A stretch of DNA of 64,000 bases from NCBI RefSeq assembly GCF_026191635.1, contig NZ_JAKRRW010000002.1, positions 310,001 through 374,000 on the forward strand, read 5' to 3'. Below are positions 36,382 through 46,800 of this stretch, in pieces. This stretch comes from Photobacterium obscurum. Lineage in GTDB: Bacteria > Pseudomonadota > Gammaproteobacteria > Enterobacterales > Vibrionaceae. Below the pieces are notes generated by a model. It was given only the letters and a program-made list of their open reading frames with translations, was not told where the DNA came from and ran no database searches. Both the position numbers and the translations under genes were made by a program. Position 1 is the stretch's first letter; each line of letters begins with the position of its first letter.

Positions 36382-37380
36382 GTGACGATGATGATTCGTT
36401 TTGGTGTGATTGGTACAAATTGGATTACAGATAGTTTTATCGATGCTGCGATAAAAACGGGTAAATACCAGCTAACCGCTGTTTATTCTCGTCAGGTGGA
36501 AAAGGCACAGGAGTTTGCCGAGAAGTACGGCGTGACATTGTGTTTTGATAGCTTGGATGAAATGGCCGCATCTGAAGAACTCGATGCTGTGTATGTGGCT
36601 AGCCCTAATTCTTTCCACGGACCTCAAGCCAAGTTGTTTATTGAGCATGGTAAGCATGTGATTGGCGAAAAACCACTGGCCTCGAATATAACGGAAGTTG
36701 AGACGTTGGTTTCCTTGGCTCAGGAAAAGGGTGTTGTTTTGTTTGAGGCGATGAAAACCGTCTATACACCAAACTTCCAGCTTATTCGAGAAACGCTGCC
36801 AAAACTTGGTAAATTGCGCAAGGTCTACTTGTCATACTGCCAGCTGTCGTCTCGTTATGGTAAATACTTAAATGGTGAAAATCCTAACACCTTTAACCCG
36901 GTCTTTTCTAATGGCTCACTAATGGATATTGGCATCTATCCTTTGAGTGCTGCGATTGGCCTTTTCGGTGAACCCAACAGTTTCACTGCACAAGGGGTAT
37001 TATTGGATTCTGGTGTCGATGCACATGGTACTTTGGTGCTTCACTATAGTCAGTTTGATGTTGTAATCAGCCATTCTAAAGTAAGCGATGGGTTGATTCC
37101 GAGTGAGTTACAAGGCGAGCAGGCCACTATGCTGGTAAACAGTATTTCGGAGTGCCGTTCAGTAACGTTGCACCGTAGTGATGAGCCGCCTGTTGAACTA
37201 ACACGAGAGCAAGAAGATAACGCCATGTATTATGAGGCTGTAGAGTTTGCTCGTCTGGTCGAGCAGCAAACCGTTATGCATCCAGGCTTGACAAGAAGTT
37301 GTATTGTCAGCGCCATTATTACGCAGGCACGTGACATTATTGGTGTTCGCTTTCCTGCTGATTCTGAAGCCCGAGTTTAA
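36382..37380 (+). CDS. Gfo/Idh/MocA-family oxidoreductase
   Basis: NAD(P)-dependent oxidoreductase of 332 residues with unknown substrate. The Rossmann segment FGVIGTNWITDSF, the EKPLASN motif that carries the conserved lysine, and DIGIYPLSAAIGLFG are family hallmarks. The GTG at 36382 has AGG six bases upstream; ATG codons at 36388 and 36391 are alternatives. It is monocistronic between fabH-like and DASS genes. Close relatives act on sugars or inositols. Confidence 0.87.
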   Translation: MTMMIRFGVIGTNWITDSFIDAAIKTGKYQLTAVYSRQVEKAQEFAEKYGVTLCFDSLDEMAASEELDAVYVASPNSFHGPQAKLFIEHGKHVIGEKPLASNITEVETLVSLAQEKGVVLFEAMKTVYTPNFQLIRETLPKLGKLRKVYLSYCQLSSRYGKYLNGENPNTFNPVFSNGSLMDIGIYPLSAAIGLFGEPNSFTAQGVLLDSGVDAHGTLVLHYSQFDVVISHSKVSDGLIPSELQGEQATMLVNSISECRSVTLHRSDEPPVELTREQEDNAMYYEAVEFARLVEQQTVMHPGLTRSCIVSAIITQARDIIGVRFPADSEARV

Positions 37381-37423
37381 TTCGCGCTGAAATAAAAAGT
37401 ACGGTGGATTAACAAGTAAAAAA

Positions 37424-37444
37424 AGGTGGCCATTTTGGCCACCT
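37424..37444 (-). terminator. Terminator of the DASS transporter gene
   Basis: AGGTGGCC (37424-37431) pairs with GGCCACCT (37437-37444). On the minus strand a run of seven T residues follows, 41 bp past the DASS stop. Confidence 0.85.
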
Positions 37445-37485
37445 AACAGGGATGTAGTGCTTTTTTATTAGTGTAGGGCGAATGC

Positions 37486-38856
37486 TTACCAGAACAACCA
37501 AGCGAAAATTGAAAGTGCGCCGATACAAGCAATGTTCAGGTAGATACCAACTTTCATCATCTCAGACTGTTTAATATGGCCTGAACCGAATACGATGGCG
37601 TTTGGTGGTGTGGCAACCGGAAGCATGAAGGCACAAGATGCGGCAACGGCAATTAGTGCTGACAAGATGACAGGCGAGACTCCTAATGCTTCGGCTACGG
37701 TAGCAAATACTGGAACCAGAAGGGCAGCACTTGCTGTATTACTCGCGAATTCTGTTAGGAATACGACGAAAGCGGCAACGACAAGGATTGTGAAGAACAG
37801 ACCGGCTTGCTCAAGGAATCCACTCAGGCTATGGGCAAGGAAGACACTTGTTCCCGTTGCTTTCAGGACATTACTTAGGCAGATACCACCACCGAACAGT
37901 AGTAACACGCCCCAGTCCGTTGATTTCTCAATATCCTTCCATTCAACCACTCGTGATGCCCCCAGCATTACGATGGCACTCAGTGCGACGAGTGTATCGA
38001 ATTTGCTAAAACCACCCAGGAAGGCGTTAACAGGCTTGCTGAAAATCCAAAGCGATACAGTTACGGCGAAGATTGCAAGGGTTACGAGTTTGCCGTTATT
38101 CCATTGAACTGGTTTGTGATCCAGTTCGAACGTGTGCTTTAGGTTAGGTTTCAGCATGAAATATAGCATCGCCACGGTGATTGGAAGTAGAATCATCGAG
38201 ACAGGTAGACCGAAGGCCATCCACTCTGTAAAGCTCAGGCCAACCTCGGCTGCGGCAATTGCATTGGGTGGGCTACCAACGACAGTCGCGATACCACCGA
38301 TACTTGCACAGTATGCTATCCCTAGTAGAACGAAGACATAAGTACCGCGCTCACTTTTCGCATTGACCTTATTTAATACACCGAGCACCAAAGGCAGCAT
38401 CATAGCTGTTGTTGCAGTATTACTGATCCACATTGACAGTGCAGCCGTCACACCGAAGAGCATGAACACAGCAACGGACATACGGCCTTTGGCAATCAGG
38501 AGTACTTTGTCAGCAATCGCCTTATCAAGCTCTTGTTTATGAAGTGCTGCCGCCAAGGCGAAACCACCTAGAAACAAGAAAATAATGGGATTGGCAAAAT
38601 TACCCAGTGCCTGAGGTGTTTTAAAAATGCCGAAGGCAACAGCCAAAATAGGAACAAGTATTGCCGTGATACTAACGTGCACAGCCTCGGTGAGCCATAA
38701 TACGGCGACGAATGCCAAAATGCTCATTCCAATAACAACATCTTTCTCAAAAGGTAGGGTGTTCAACAAAATGGTAAATAGGGCGATGTCTGCCAGTAGA
38801 ATGATGCTATTCCGGTCAAACAGCCACTTTTTCAGTGTCAGGGTTAAGGCTGTCAT
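37486..38856 (-). CDS. DASS-family sodium:carboxylate symporter
   Basis: Inner-membrane sodium-coupled symporter for di- or tricarboxylates (SLC13/INDY type), 456 residues, close to VcINDY. Two SNT signature motifs are present ([11 protein letters not shown] and [12 protein letters not shown]), each in a re-entrant hairpin, as in VcINDY. About eleven helices are expected. AAAGGAAAG precedes the ATG. It stands alone; with malic enzyme downstream it may feed C4 acids into central metabolism. The exact substrate is not resolved. Confidence 0.92.
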   Translation of the reverse strand: MTALTLTLKKWLFDRNSIILLADIALFTILLNTLPFEKDVVIGMSILAFVAVLWLTEAVHVSITAILVPILAVAFGIFKTPQALGNFANPIIFLFLGGFALAAALHKQELDKAIADKVLLIAKGRMSVAVFMLFGVTAALSMWISNTATTAMMLPLVLGVLNKVNAKSERGTYVFVLLGIAYCASIGGIATVVGSPPNAIAAAEVGLSFTEWMAFGLPVSMILLPITVAMLYFMLKPNLKHTFELDHKPVQWNNGKLVTLAIFAVTVSLWIFSKPVNAFLGGFSKFDTLVALSAIVMLGASRVVEWKDIEKSTDWGVLLLFGGGICLSNVLKATGTSVFLAHSLSGFLEQAGLFFTILVVAAFVVFLTEFASNTASAALLVPVFATVAEALGVSPVILSALIAVAASCAFMLPVATPPNAIVFGSGHIKQSEMMKVGIYLNIACIGALSIFAWLFW

Positions 38857-39357
38857 ATGCTTTCCTTTCGCTGGTTTATATAAATAAGTGCAATGCTATG
38901 CACTACATGTCAGTTGAAATGGATGTTACAGGTTATTTTGCAATTGTTAACCATAAGGTGCGCACTTGTTGCTCTTTTGGCTTTGCAATTATCTTTTTTG
39001 TGAGGTTATGATTTGCGAATGTGTGGAAATATACCCATCAGAAAGAAGCGGAGATGATCATGCTGAAATGTCAGTTACATTTTGCCTCTTAAAGTCGATA
39101 TGGCTATATCGAGTTGCTACAATTCAGTCACATTTGAATGGGTGTATCGAATTACATATGCATTTAATTGTTAATGGCTTGGTGCATTTGTGGCTCAATA
39201 ATTCATCCGTCAGAAATCAACTCAATAGATTCGTGAAGTGGCTCACATAAGTTGGCGAGGGCGAGATAAAAGAATTCACAGTCATTTTATGCCTTAGGTA
39301 TCATAAGACAAAATGGAATTTCAAATATAAAAAATTAAATTATCGAGGCTAGGATTT
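38857..39357. other. 501-bp intergenic region
   Basis: AT-rich spacer between the DASS gene and a tiny gene. An open frame at 38966-39250 has a TTG start, many cysteines and no ribosome site, and I do not accept it. No other feature seen. Confidence 0.5.
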
Positions 39358-39480
39358 ATGAGTTCTAAAACGCAGGGTCTGCGTAAGCGTGTCCACAGCG
39401 AGGCACAGGCGCACATGAAAGGTGTACGAGCTAAGTTTATGAAAACGTTTATTGTTAAGGCAGAAAAACAAAAAACGTAA
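39358..39480 (+). CDS. Small basic protein, 40 residues
   Basis: A 40-codon gene with ATG at 39358 and AGGA eight bases upstream. The product begins MSSKTQGLRKRV and is rich in lysine and arginine, with no cysteine and no membrane segment. Codon use is like its neighbours and it has a hairpin behind it. I do not recognise a family. Its charge suggests RNA, DNA or ribosome contact, but that is only a guess. Confidence 0.6.
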   Translation: MSSKTQGLRKRVHSEAQAHMKGVRAKFMKTFIVKAEKQKT

Positions 39481-39526
39481 TTAGAGAGTTCGATATAAAC
39501 ACTTACCGAGCGCTATTCTATTTAAT

Positions 39527-39568
39527 TAAGCCGTTGTTTCATTTATTTCAAGAGGAAACAATGGCTTA
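39527..39568. terminator. Bidirectional hairpin between the small basic gene and sanA
   Basis: A fourteen-base-pair stem with one G-U (39527-39540 with 39555-39568) over a 14-base loop lies between convergent genes. T-richness is moderate on both sides. Confidence 0.65.
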
Positions 39569-39588
39569 TGTTATATAATAGATGCTGG

Positions 39589-40263
39589 TTATTTAGGCAT
39601 TGGTCCTTCAAGAACAGGTTGTACCGTTTCGATTGGCTCTTTGGGGCCGGGAAAGCGTGGTTGTACATCTAGGATATAGAGATCTATAACAGCTTTAAGC
39701 CTCGCCAGGATCTCACGCACTCGAATCTTAAGGCCAGCCAACCCTCTCGGCTCAGGAACGGCAAGGCATATGGCATCGATGTTGTTGCTGTTAGCAATAA
39801 ACAAGGCACGTTCGCAATGAAATTTTTGAGTGATAATAACAAAGTGATCTGCTTCAAAAACATTCTTGGCCCTAACAATAGAATCCAGGGTTCTAAAGCC
39901 AGCATAATCGAGAACGATATCTTTGTCTGGAATACCTGCTTTTAATAAATCTCTCTTCATGGTCCAAGGCTCATTGTATGAACGATGGGCATTATCACCA
40001 CTAAGTAATAATACGTTTACTTTTTCTCGTTGATATAGCTTAAGAGCTGCTTCCATTCGGTAGTCATAGTAGGGGTTAAGCGTTTTGGCGATATATTTAC
40101 TGGTGCCTAATACCAAACCGATAGAACGTGACGGGATCTGAGAAGCATTGGTAAAAATTTGCTTTGAAGTACTGTCTGAAATCCAACGGTCAACAAGCAA
40201 ACTCGTTCCAATTAAAACGATAAGAAGAACTGCAAAAATGCGCACGAAAGAGAGCAGTTTCAT
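39589..40263 (-). CDS. sanA: SanA-like DUF218 inner-membrane protein
   Basis: A 224-residue protein with one N-terminal membrane anchor (about 6-25) and a periplasmic DUF218 domain (GLVLGTSKYIAKTLNPYYDYR, LLLSGDNAHRSYNEPWTMK, DYAGFRTLDSIVRA). This follows E. coli SanA, which supports envelope barrier function against vancomycin at high temperature. The proline-rich C-terminus (FPGPKEPIETVQPVLEGPMPK) is not usual. The molecular activity is unknown. Confidence 0.88.
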   Translation of the reverse strand: MKLLSFVRIFAVLLIVLIGTSLLVDRWISDSTSKQIFTNASQIPSRSIGLVLGTSKYIAKTLNPYYDYRMEAALKLYQREKVNVLLLSGDNAHRSYNEPWTMKRDLLKAGIPDKDIVLDYAGFRTLDSIVRAKNVFEADHFVIITQKFHCERALFIANSNNIDAICLAVPEPRGLAGLKIRVREILARLKAVIDLYILDVQPRFPGPKEPIETVQPVLEGPMPK

Positions 40264-40471
40264 ATAAATCCAAGTGTTACCTCTAATATCTACAATAGTA
40301 CCTTAATCTATTGATAATGTTGTGTAAAAAGCCTGTCAATTACAAGGCGTAATACTGATATGTTATTACCTCTAAGGTATCGGAATAAAGAATAGACACA
40401 ATTGAGTTACATATGATGATAAAGCGGATAAAAAGCGTTAAAACGCCATAAATTAGAAGCTTGAAAGAAAA

Positions 40472-40492
40472 AAGCCCGCGTAATGCGGGCTT
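40472..40492 (-). terminator. Terminator of maeA
   Basis: AAGCCCGC (40472-40479) pairs with GCGGGCTT (40485-40492), followed on the minus strand by a T-run, 18 bp past the maeA stop. Confidence 0.88.
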
Positions 40493-40509
40493 AATAACTA
40501 GGAAGTCGT

Positions 40510-42198
40510 TTAGAAAGAAGTACGCTTGTAGCGGCGGTATTCAGACTGCCAGAAATTTGCGTCAATCTTTTCTTTGATGCGCTCATCAGTATTTTTTGGT
40601 GCTTTATGCTGCTCAACGGCCTTCTTAGCCACAGCAAAAGCAATTTGACGAGATACCTTCTGAATATCTTCTAGTGGTGGTAGTAGTGCGCCTTGACCAT
40701 TAATTGCCAGTGGCGAGCACTCAGCTAAAGCACGACTACTTTCCATCAGCATTTCATCTGTAACACGGCGGGCGCCAACAGCAAGAACGCCTAAGCCGAT
40801 GCCTGGGAAGATATAGCTGTTGTTACATTGTGCAATTGGGTAAGTTTTGCCGTTGTGTACCACAGGTTCGAACGGTGAGCCTGTCGCTACTAATGCGTTG
40901 CCGTCAGTCCAGCGGATGATATCTGCTGGTGTTGCCTCAACACGGCTTGTTGGGTTGGATAGCGGGAAAATGATCGGACGCTCGCAGTGCTGATGCATCT
41001 CACGAATGACCTCTTCGCTAAATAGTCCAGGAACCCCAGAGACACCAATTAGGATCGTCGGTTTCGCATTACGCATTACATTGAGAAGCGAGATATTATT
41101 ATCTTCCGTCTCCCACTTATTGATCTCTTCACGCGGCTGAACCAGCTTCTGCTGGAAATTGATCAGGTTAGGCATGTCGTCAACAAGTAGGCCCCAGCGG
41201 TCTACCATGAACACCTGGCTACGGGCTTGTTGATCAGTGATACCTTCAGAGACCATTTGCGCAATGATAGCTTCGGCAATACCACAACCAGCAGAGCCTG
41301 CGCCAAGGAAGGTAACACGTTGCTCAGACAGTTTGCTACCAGCCGCTTTACATGCCGCTAATAGTGAACCAACGGTTACCGCTGCTGTGCCCTGAATATC
41401 ATCGTTAAAGCAACATACTTTGTCTTTGTAACGCTCAAGTAGCGGCATCGCATTTTTCTGAGCAAAATCCTCGAACTGGATCAATGCGTCAGGCCAGCGT
41501 TGCTTAACCGCTTGGATGAACTCATCAACAAAGTTGTCGTACTCTTGGCCAGAGATACGAGGATGACGCCAGCCCATGTACATAGGATCAGACAAGCGTT
41601 GTGGATTATTCGTACCTACATCTAGAACAACCGGTAGAGTATAAGCAGGGCTGATACCACCACAGGCTGTGTACAGAGACAGTTTACCGATTGGAATACC
41701 CATACCGCCGATACCTTGGTCACCCAGACCAAGAATACGCTCACCATCGGTCACAACGATTACTTTTACGTTATGTCGAGAGGCGTTGTTCAGCATATCT
41801 TCAATACGATCTCGATTTGGGTATGAGATAAACAAGCCGCGGCCACGACGGTAGATGTTGGAAAAGTCTTCACATGCCGCTCCAACAGTCGGAGTATAGA
41901 TGATTGGCATCATCTCGCTGATGTGATTTTCAACCAAGCGATAGAATAGGGTTTCGTTAGTATCTTGAATGTTTCGAAGGTAGATGTGCTTATTCATATC
42001 GTTATCAAATTTTTGATATTGCTTGTAAGCACGTTCAGTTTGTTCTTCGATGGTTTCAATTGCTTCTGGAAGCAGACCTTCCAGGTTGAAGAACATACGT
42101 TCTTCGACAGAGAATGCACTACCTTTGTTTAGCAGAGGTGTTTCAAGTAACGCAGGGCCTGCGTAGGGAATATATAAAGGTCTTTTATCGTTTTTCAT
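40510..42198 (-). CDS. maeA: NAD-dependent malic enzyme
   Basis: Oxidative decarboxylation of malate to pyruvate with NAD+, cytosolic. It has 562 residues, against 565 in E. coli MaeA, and is similar throughout. [19 protein letters not shown], the metal and catalytic region [29 protein letters not shown] and the dinucleotide motif [13 protein letters not shown] are all present. It is monocistronic with its own terminator. With the DASS carboxylate transporter nearby it suits growth on C4 acids. Confidence 0.97.
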   Translation of the reverse strand: MKNDKRPLYIPYAGPALLETPLLNKGSAFSVEERMFFNLEGLLPEAIETIEEQTERAYKQYQKFDNDMNKHIYLRNIQDTNETLFYRLVENHISEMMPIIYTPTVGAACEDFSNIYRRGRGLFISYPNRDRIEDMLNNASRHNVKVIVVTDGERILGLGDQGIGGMGIPIGKLSLYTACGGISPAYTLPVVLDVGTNNPQRLSDPMYMGWRHPRISGQEYDNFVDEFIQAVKQRWPDALIQFEDFAQKNAMPLLERYKDKVCCFNDDIQGTAAVTVGSLLAACKAAGSKLSEQRVTFLGAGSAGCGIAEAIIAQMVSEGITDQQARSQVFMVDRWGLLVDDMPNLINFQQKLVQPREEINKWETEDNNISLLNVMRNAKPTILIGVSGVPGLFSEEVIREMHQHCERPIIFPLSNPTSRVEATPADIIRWTDGNALVATGSPFEPVVHNGKTYPIAQCNNSYIFPGIGLGVLAVGARRVTDEMLMESSRALAECSPLAINGQGALLPPLEDIQKVSRQIAFAVAKKAVEQHKAPKNTDERIKEKIDANFWQSEYRRYKRTSF

Positions 42199-42667
42199 GC
42201 AATAGACTCTGGTTTTGGGTTAGGTAGTTGTCAATGAAGATTGTATATATACGAATTTTCATTTTAGGCGCTAATCCTATGCCTATAAGCGACTTATTTC
42301 AAAGGAAGAGGTGATTATTTTCGAGAAAGGGATCAAGTTTTTTGGTATTTTTTTACAGTCATTAACACGGTAAGTGCCACTATGTTGCTGTTCTGGTGTT
42401 GATGTTATCTGGTGGTTTTTGGTGTTGGCTTGTTGTGTGGGTTTTTGTTTGTTTATTTGTTTCGATTGGGGGTGGGTGGCTATCAGGTTGGCAGGAATGG
42501 CTGGTTGAAAGATTTGGTGTGTTCACTTTGTTGCTTGTGTTAACTTGCGGTGTAATGTTTGTATCTAAAGTAATGCTTGATGGTTCTGGTCGTGTGATGG
42601 CTTTGTTGGGTTTGGGCGTAAAAAAGCCCTGCTTATTAACAGGGCTTTTGCAATCAGCTTCGAGGGC
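42199..42667. other. 469-bp intergenic region with GT-rich tract
   Basis: The part from about 42377 to 42620 is strikingly rich in G and T on the plus strand and nearly lacks runs of A or C. An open frame through it (42396-42671) encodes only what this composition dictates and runs through the menB terminator, so I do not call it a gene. The rest holds the maeA promoter. Confidence 0.55.
42622..42649 (-). terminator. Terminator of menB
   Basis: A ten-base-pair stem, AAAAGCCCTG with CAGGGCTTTT, lies 19 bp past the menB stop, with a T-run on the minus strand. Confidence 0.88.
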
Positions 42668-43564
42668 TTAATAATGCCAAGGAAATTTGCTGAAGTCTTG
42701 ATCGCGTTTTTCTAGGAAGGCATCGCGACCTTCTTGTGCTTCATCAGTGCCATAGGCTAGGCGAGTTGCTTCTCCAGCAAATAGCTGCTGTCCAACCAGG
42801 CCGTCATCTGGCAGGTTAAAGCCATATTTCAGCATACGCATCGCTGTAGGCGACTTGCTGTTGATTTCTTTTGCCCAGACAAGCGCTTCATTTTCCAGCT
42901 CAAAGTGATCAACAACTTTGTTAACCATACCCATTTCATAGGCTTCTTGCGCACTGTAGTTGAAACCGCAGAAGAAGATTTCACGGGCACGCTTCTGTCC
43001 GATCATTTTAGCAAGGTAAGCCGAGCCGTAACCTGAGTCGAAAGATGCGACATCAGGATCTGTCTGTTTGAAAACAGCGTGCTCTTTTGATGCTAGGGTC
43101 AAGTCACATACCACATGCAGGCTATGGCCACCACCAACAGCCCAGCCAGGTACCACGGCAATAACAACTTTTGGCATAAAGCGGATCATTCGCTGGACTT
43201 CAAGGATATGCAGGCGGCCCATACGAGCAACATCAGCTTTTCCGGCTTCTTCACCTTCGTATTTGTAGCCATCTTTACCACGAATACGTTGGTCACCACC
43301 TGAAGAGAATGACCATTGGCCTTTCTGTGATGGACCATTACCAGTTAGCAAAACACAGCCAACATCTGACCATTGGCGGGCATGATCAAGCGCGGTGAAA
43401 AGCTCATCTACGGTTTTAGGACGGAATGCATTCAGGCAGTCAGGGCGGTCAATAGCGATACGTACCGTACCTTGGTCTTTCGCGCGGTGATAAGTGATAT
43501 CTTCAAAATCAAAGCCAGGGACTTCATCCCACAGTTCAGGATTAAAAATTTCTTTGCTGGTCAT
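42668..43564 (-). CDS. menB: 1,4-dihydroxy-2-naphthoyl-CoA synthase, Asp-type
   Basis: Crotonase-fold enzyme that cyclises o-succinylbenzoyl-CoA in menaquinone synthesis. It has 298 residues. SSGGDQRIRGKDGY and WAVGGGHSLHVVCDLT are diagnostic. At the position where E. coli-type MenB has glycine and needs bicarbonate (QTG), this one has Asp169 in FKQTDPDVASFD, as in the bicarbonate-independent class known from Mycobacterium. It stands alone, with no other men gene in the window, so it may be a second or replacing copy. An ATG with a nearby TGAGG sequence starts it. Confidence 0.93.
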   Translation of the reverse strand: MTSKEIFNPELWDEVPGFDFEDITYHRAKDQGTVRIAIDRPDCLNAFRPKTVDELFTALDHARQWSDVGCVLLTGNGPSQKGQWSFSSGGDQRIRGKDGYKYEGEEAGKADVARMGRLHILEVQRMIRFMPKVVIAVVPGWAVGGGHSLHVVCDLTLASKEHAVFKQTDPDVASFDSGYGSAYLAKMIGQKRAREIFFCGFNYSAQEAYEMGMVNKVVDHFELENEALVWAKEINSKSPTAMRMLKYGFNLPDDGLVGQQLFAGEATRLAYGTDEAQEGRDAFLEKRDQDFSKFPWHY

Positions 43565-43771
43565 GATGACGATTGCCTCATTGATTAGATGCTACAAGGC
43601 TATGGAGTTAGCGCTAAATGTCAATGATTTATGAAGAATTGTGACAAACAGTGCAGGTATCTGTTTGAGGTGGCTTATTATTCAAGCAGAATCCAAAAAA
43701 CATTCAGCTCAGTAATAAGAAAAGGTTGGTAAAAACTACTATGCTTCTCTGTCGTTAACCTGGATAGAAAT

Positions 43772-43805
43772 AAAAAGCCCTGGATTAAATTACCAGGGCT
43801 TTTTT
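43772..43805. terminator. Terminator after the giant lipoprotein gene
   Basis: An eleven-base-pair stem, AAAAGCCCTGG with CCAGGGCTTTT (43773-43783 and 43793-43803), with A and T tracts on both sides. It ends the giant lipoprotein gene 43 bp after its stop. Confidence 0.88.
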
Positions 43806-43847
43806 ATATTATTTAGTATCGGATTTAATCACTAACTAAATGATGGC

Positions 43848-46800
43848 CTACTTTTTCATGATAGTTGAGGTGTAAATTTCACCTTCACCGCCATTGTCCT
43901 GCTGCCAATAAGCTTTCTGGGTGTAATAGTTACCTTCGATCCCAGTGATAGTATTAATCTCCTGAGCGGCCTCACCATCTGGCGTAATTACCAGCTGACC
44001 AGCGCTGTTGATATTCCATCCAAACGTAAAGGTTTCATCGGCATATTTAAGACTATAACCATAACCCGTATTATCGGCATTCATAGTGACTTCGTCGTTG
44101 GCAATGTAGGCCTTCACTGTATGGGTTCCAGCTGTGTTTGTCTGGTCATCAATATAACCAAGCACCCAGCTAGTATCAGCCAATACAGCATCGTTATAGG
44201 TCGCTGTTACATCTGAATCTGTGCGGCACGATTCTGTGAGAGCGTCATAGTCAGCTTTCGTCTTGTAGTTAACGTCACTGCTGTTTTCCCACCATACGTC
44301 GTTGGTGTCATCTACGCACTCCACTAAGTTACCTACATAGGTTGTATCGATGTAAGTGACTCGGTCAGTTTCACTGCTTTCATAGTGACCATCAGCCGAA
44401 TGAGCTTCAGGGTAGTAGACTGCGAACGTCTTTTCATCACCTTTTTCGTTTAGCAGTACATGAATGGCATTCAGCTCAGTCGTACCGGCAAACGTAGTCT
44501 CAATATAGTCGATGCCATCCTGAGACTTAATGCTCCAGTCTCTGCGAACTTTATCAGTGTACTTGTTACCAAATTCGTCGAATTTCTTCTTCTTACTCAG
44601 CATTGTGCCGTCATCGAAGAAGAACATGCGGCGGTACAGGCCTTCGCTGTTAAAGCGGTTGAGGGCCACTCCTGCAATGGATGCCTCAGAGATAGCTGGT
44701 AGTGTTGTGTCAGAACACGCCTGATACAGGGCTACCTTCTCGAAGAACTCATCAGCGCTGTCACCTTCGGTGTAAGAAAACTCACAGCTGACATCAACTT
44801 CATTCAAGATTGCTTGGTACGCCGTATCGTTGAAGAACGTTACTTGATAATCGTTAGATTGGTTAGCAAGTTCTATCGTACCGCGGATAACCCTACCGTC
44901 ATTTTCTGCAAACAGAATGGTAGCCGGGGCATCGTGCCAATAATCTGCGAATGCTGTAAGCGCTTCGTCGGTGACAGTGAGCTGGTAGATAGTCTTACCA
45001 CCTAGCTCACTGCTGCTCCAGGTTGTTTCGCCGACTTTGGACGTTTCATAGGTCGATTCGTTTGTTTTATAGAAGCTCGCTGTCCCGCCTTCAACCAGCT
45101 CGACGCCAACATTCCAGCCAAGGTAAACAATCTTCGCCAGGTTAGGGTCGGTTGCTGCTGACGCTGATGTCAGGTCAACCAGCGTATTCGCCTCAACATG
45201 GTAAGGGCCAGAAGAGGTTGTTTCCACTACTTTCATATGGACATCAGAATCAGTCCAGAGTGAGTAGATATCCTGTGTGGCTACAGGCGTAAACTGTAGG
45301 GCTTTGGAGTCCATCGGGAACTGTGCTGTACCCGTTTTATAAGACGACCAGAACGGCAGGTTAGTCGCATTGATAGTCTCACCGTCTAGGGTGGTGATCA
45401 TCGGCGTACCCAGGGAGTAAACCATTTCACTGTATCCGGTTGGATAAGCGATAGCAGTACTACCTGAAAGGTCTAGTGTGTAGCCAGTTGGTGTTACCCA
45501 GCTTGAGCCCACCAAGATCATCTGATCTTCGTCATCGATCACACCACCCAGAGCGCCGTCAGGCAGCACAACTTTGAAGCCTTCAGAAATAGCGAGGTCA
45601 CCATTGACCGCAAAGGTGTCAACGGTCAGAAGATCCATTCCGTTTTCACCTTCCTCATCGAACTCGTGAAGACCGCTGGTGGCACCAACAAACTGAACGA
45701 TGTCATCGTTGGTAGCATCCGCCGTTGTTCCTACACCGTCTGCGATCGCATTTTTCTCACCGTGATCGTCTGAGTTGTTACCATCGCTTGAGCCATCATT
45801 GGAACCATCATGACCGGAGTCTGAGCCGCCAGAAGAATCACCCGAACCTGAATCTGTACCATCGGAGGTATCTCCGTTATCCGTTGAATCTCCATCATCT
45901 TTAGGGTCTGTTACGCTAACATCAACCTGTTCAAAGATTGCGGTTTTTGCTGTTTCGTTAAACAGATAGATTTCTTCATCAAAGCTTGTACCCTGTTGTT
46001 CGATTGAGCCCATACGAACATAGCTGCCGTTTCCGTCTTCGTAAACACTGGCGAACAGAGCAGGGGAATCTTCATTCCATTTCTCACCGTAGGCTGTAAT
46101 CACAGCACCCGGTACCGTGAACTGCAGGATATCTTCGCCGGAGATCGTAGAGCGAGTCCAGGTGCCAGAACCTACTTTTACAAGTTCATGGCCAGTTTTG
46201 TAGTAGTTTGCGCTACCATCTTCAACCAGCTCAACCCCCATATCCCAACCGAAGTACACAAGATTCGGATATGTTGTACCTGTGGAAACGTCGACAGCGG
46301 TTGCCGAAATAAGCTGATCCAGTGTGGTAGCCGGCGCATGGTATGGCTCAACATCGGTGTTTACGTGTACCTCGGAATCTATCCATAGGGAATAGATATC
46401 CTGAGCCGCTGATGGCGTAAACTTCACGGCCTGTGAACCTGGTGGGAACTGAGCATCCGTAGACTTGTACTCGTCCCAGAACGGAACTGTGCTTGGCGAA
46501 ATAACCTGGCCGGCAAGGTCAACCAGTTCCAGAGACAGGTTCAGCTGGCTCGCAGGAATATTGGTTGGGTATGCCACTGCATTATCTGTGGTTACGTCAA
46601 TCGTGTAACTGTTGCTTGTTGTCCAGCCTGAGCTGGTCAAAATCGCATCATGGGCGTATTCATCAGTGACCGCTGTTAAGGTCCCATCTGTGTTAACCAG
46701 TTGCGGAGTTTGAGTTACCCCTTTGTTTTCGCTGATCAGAATTGGCTCAACGTACAAATACTCCTGATGCGTATTTGTCGAATCGTTGTACTCATCGTCG

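Noticed and set aside
38966..39250. 94-codon open frame on the plus strand
   Set aside because: TTG start without ribosome site, cysteine- and tryptophan-rich, no domain-like pattern.
42396..42671. 91-codon hydrophobic open frame (many Val, Leu, Trp, Gly)
   Set aside because: The composition follows from the GT-rich tract, it starts at GTG without a ribosome site, and it runs through the menB terminator.
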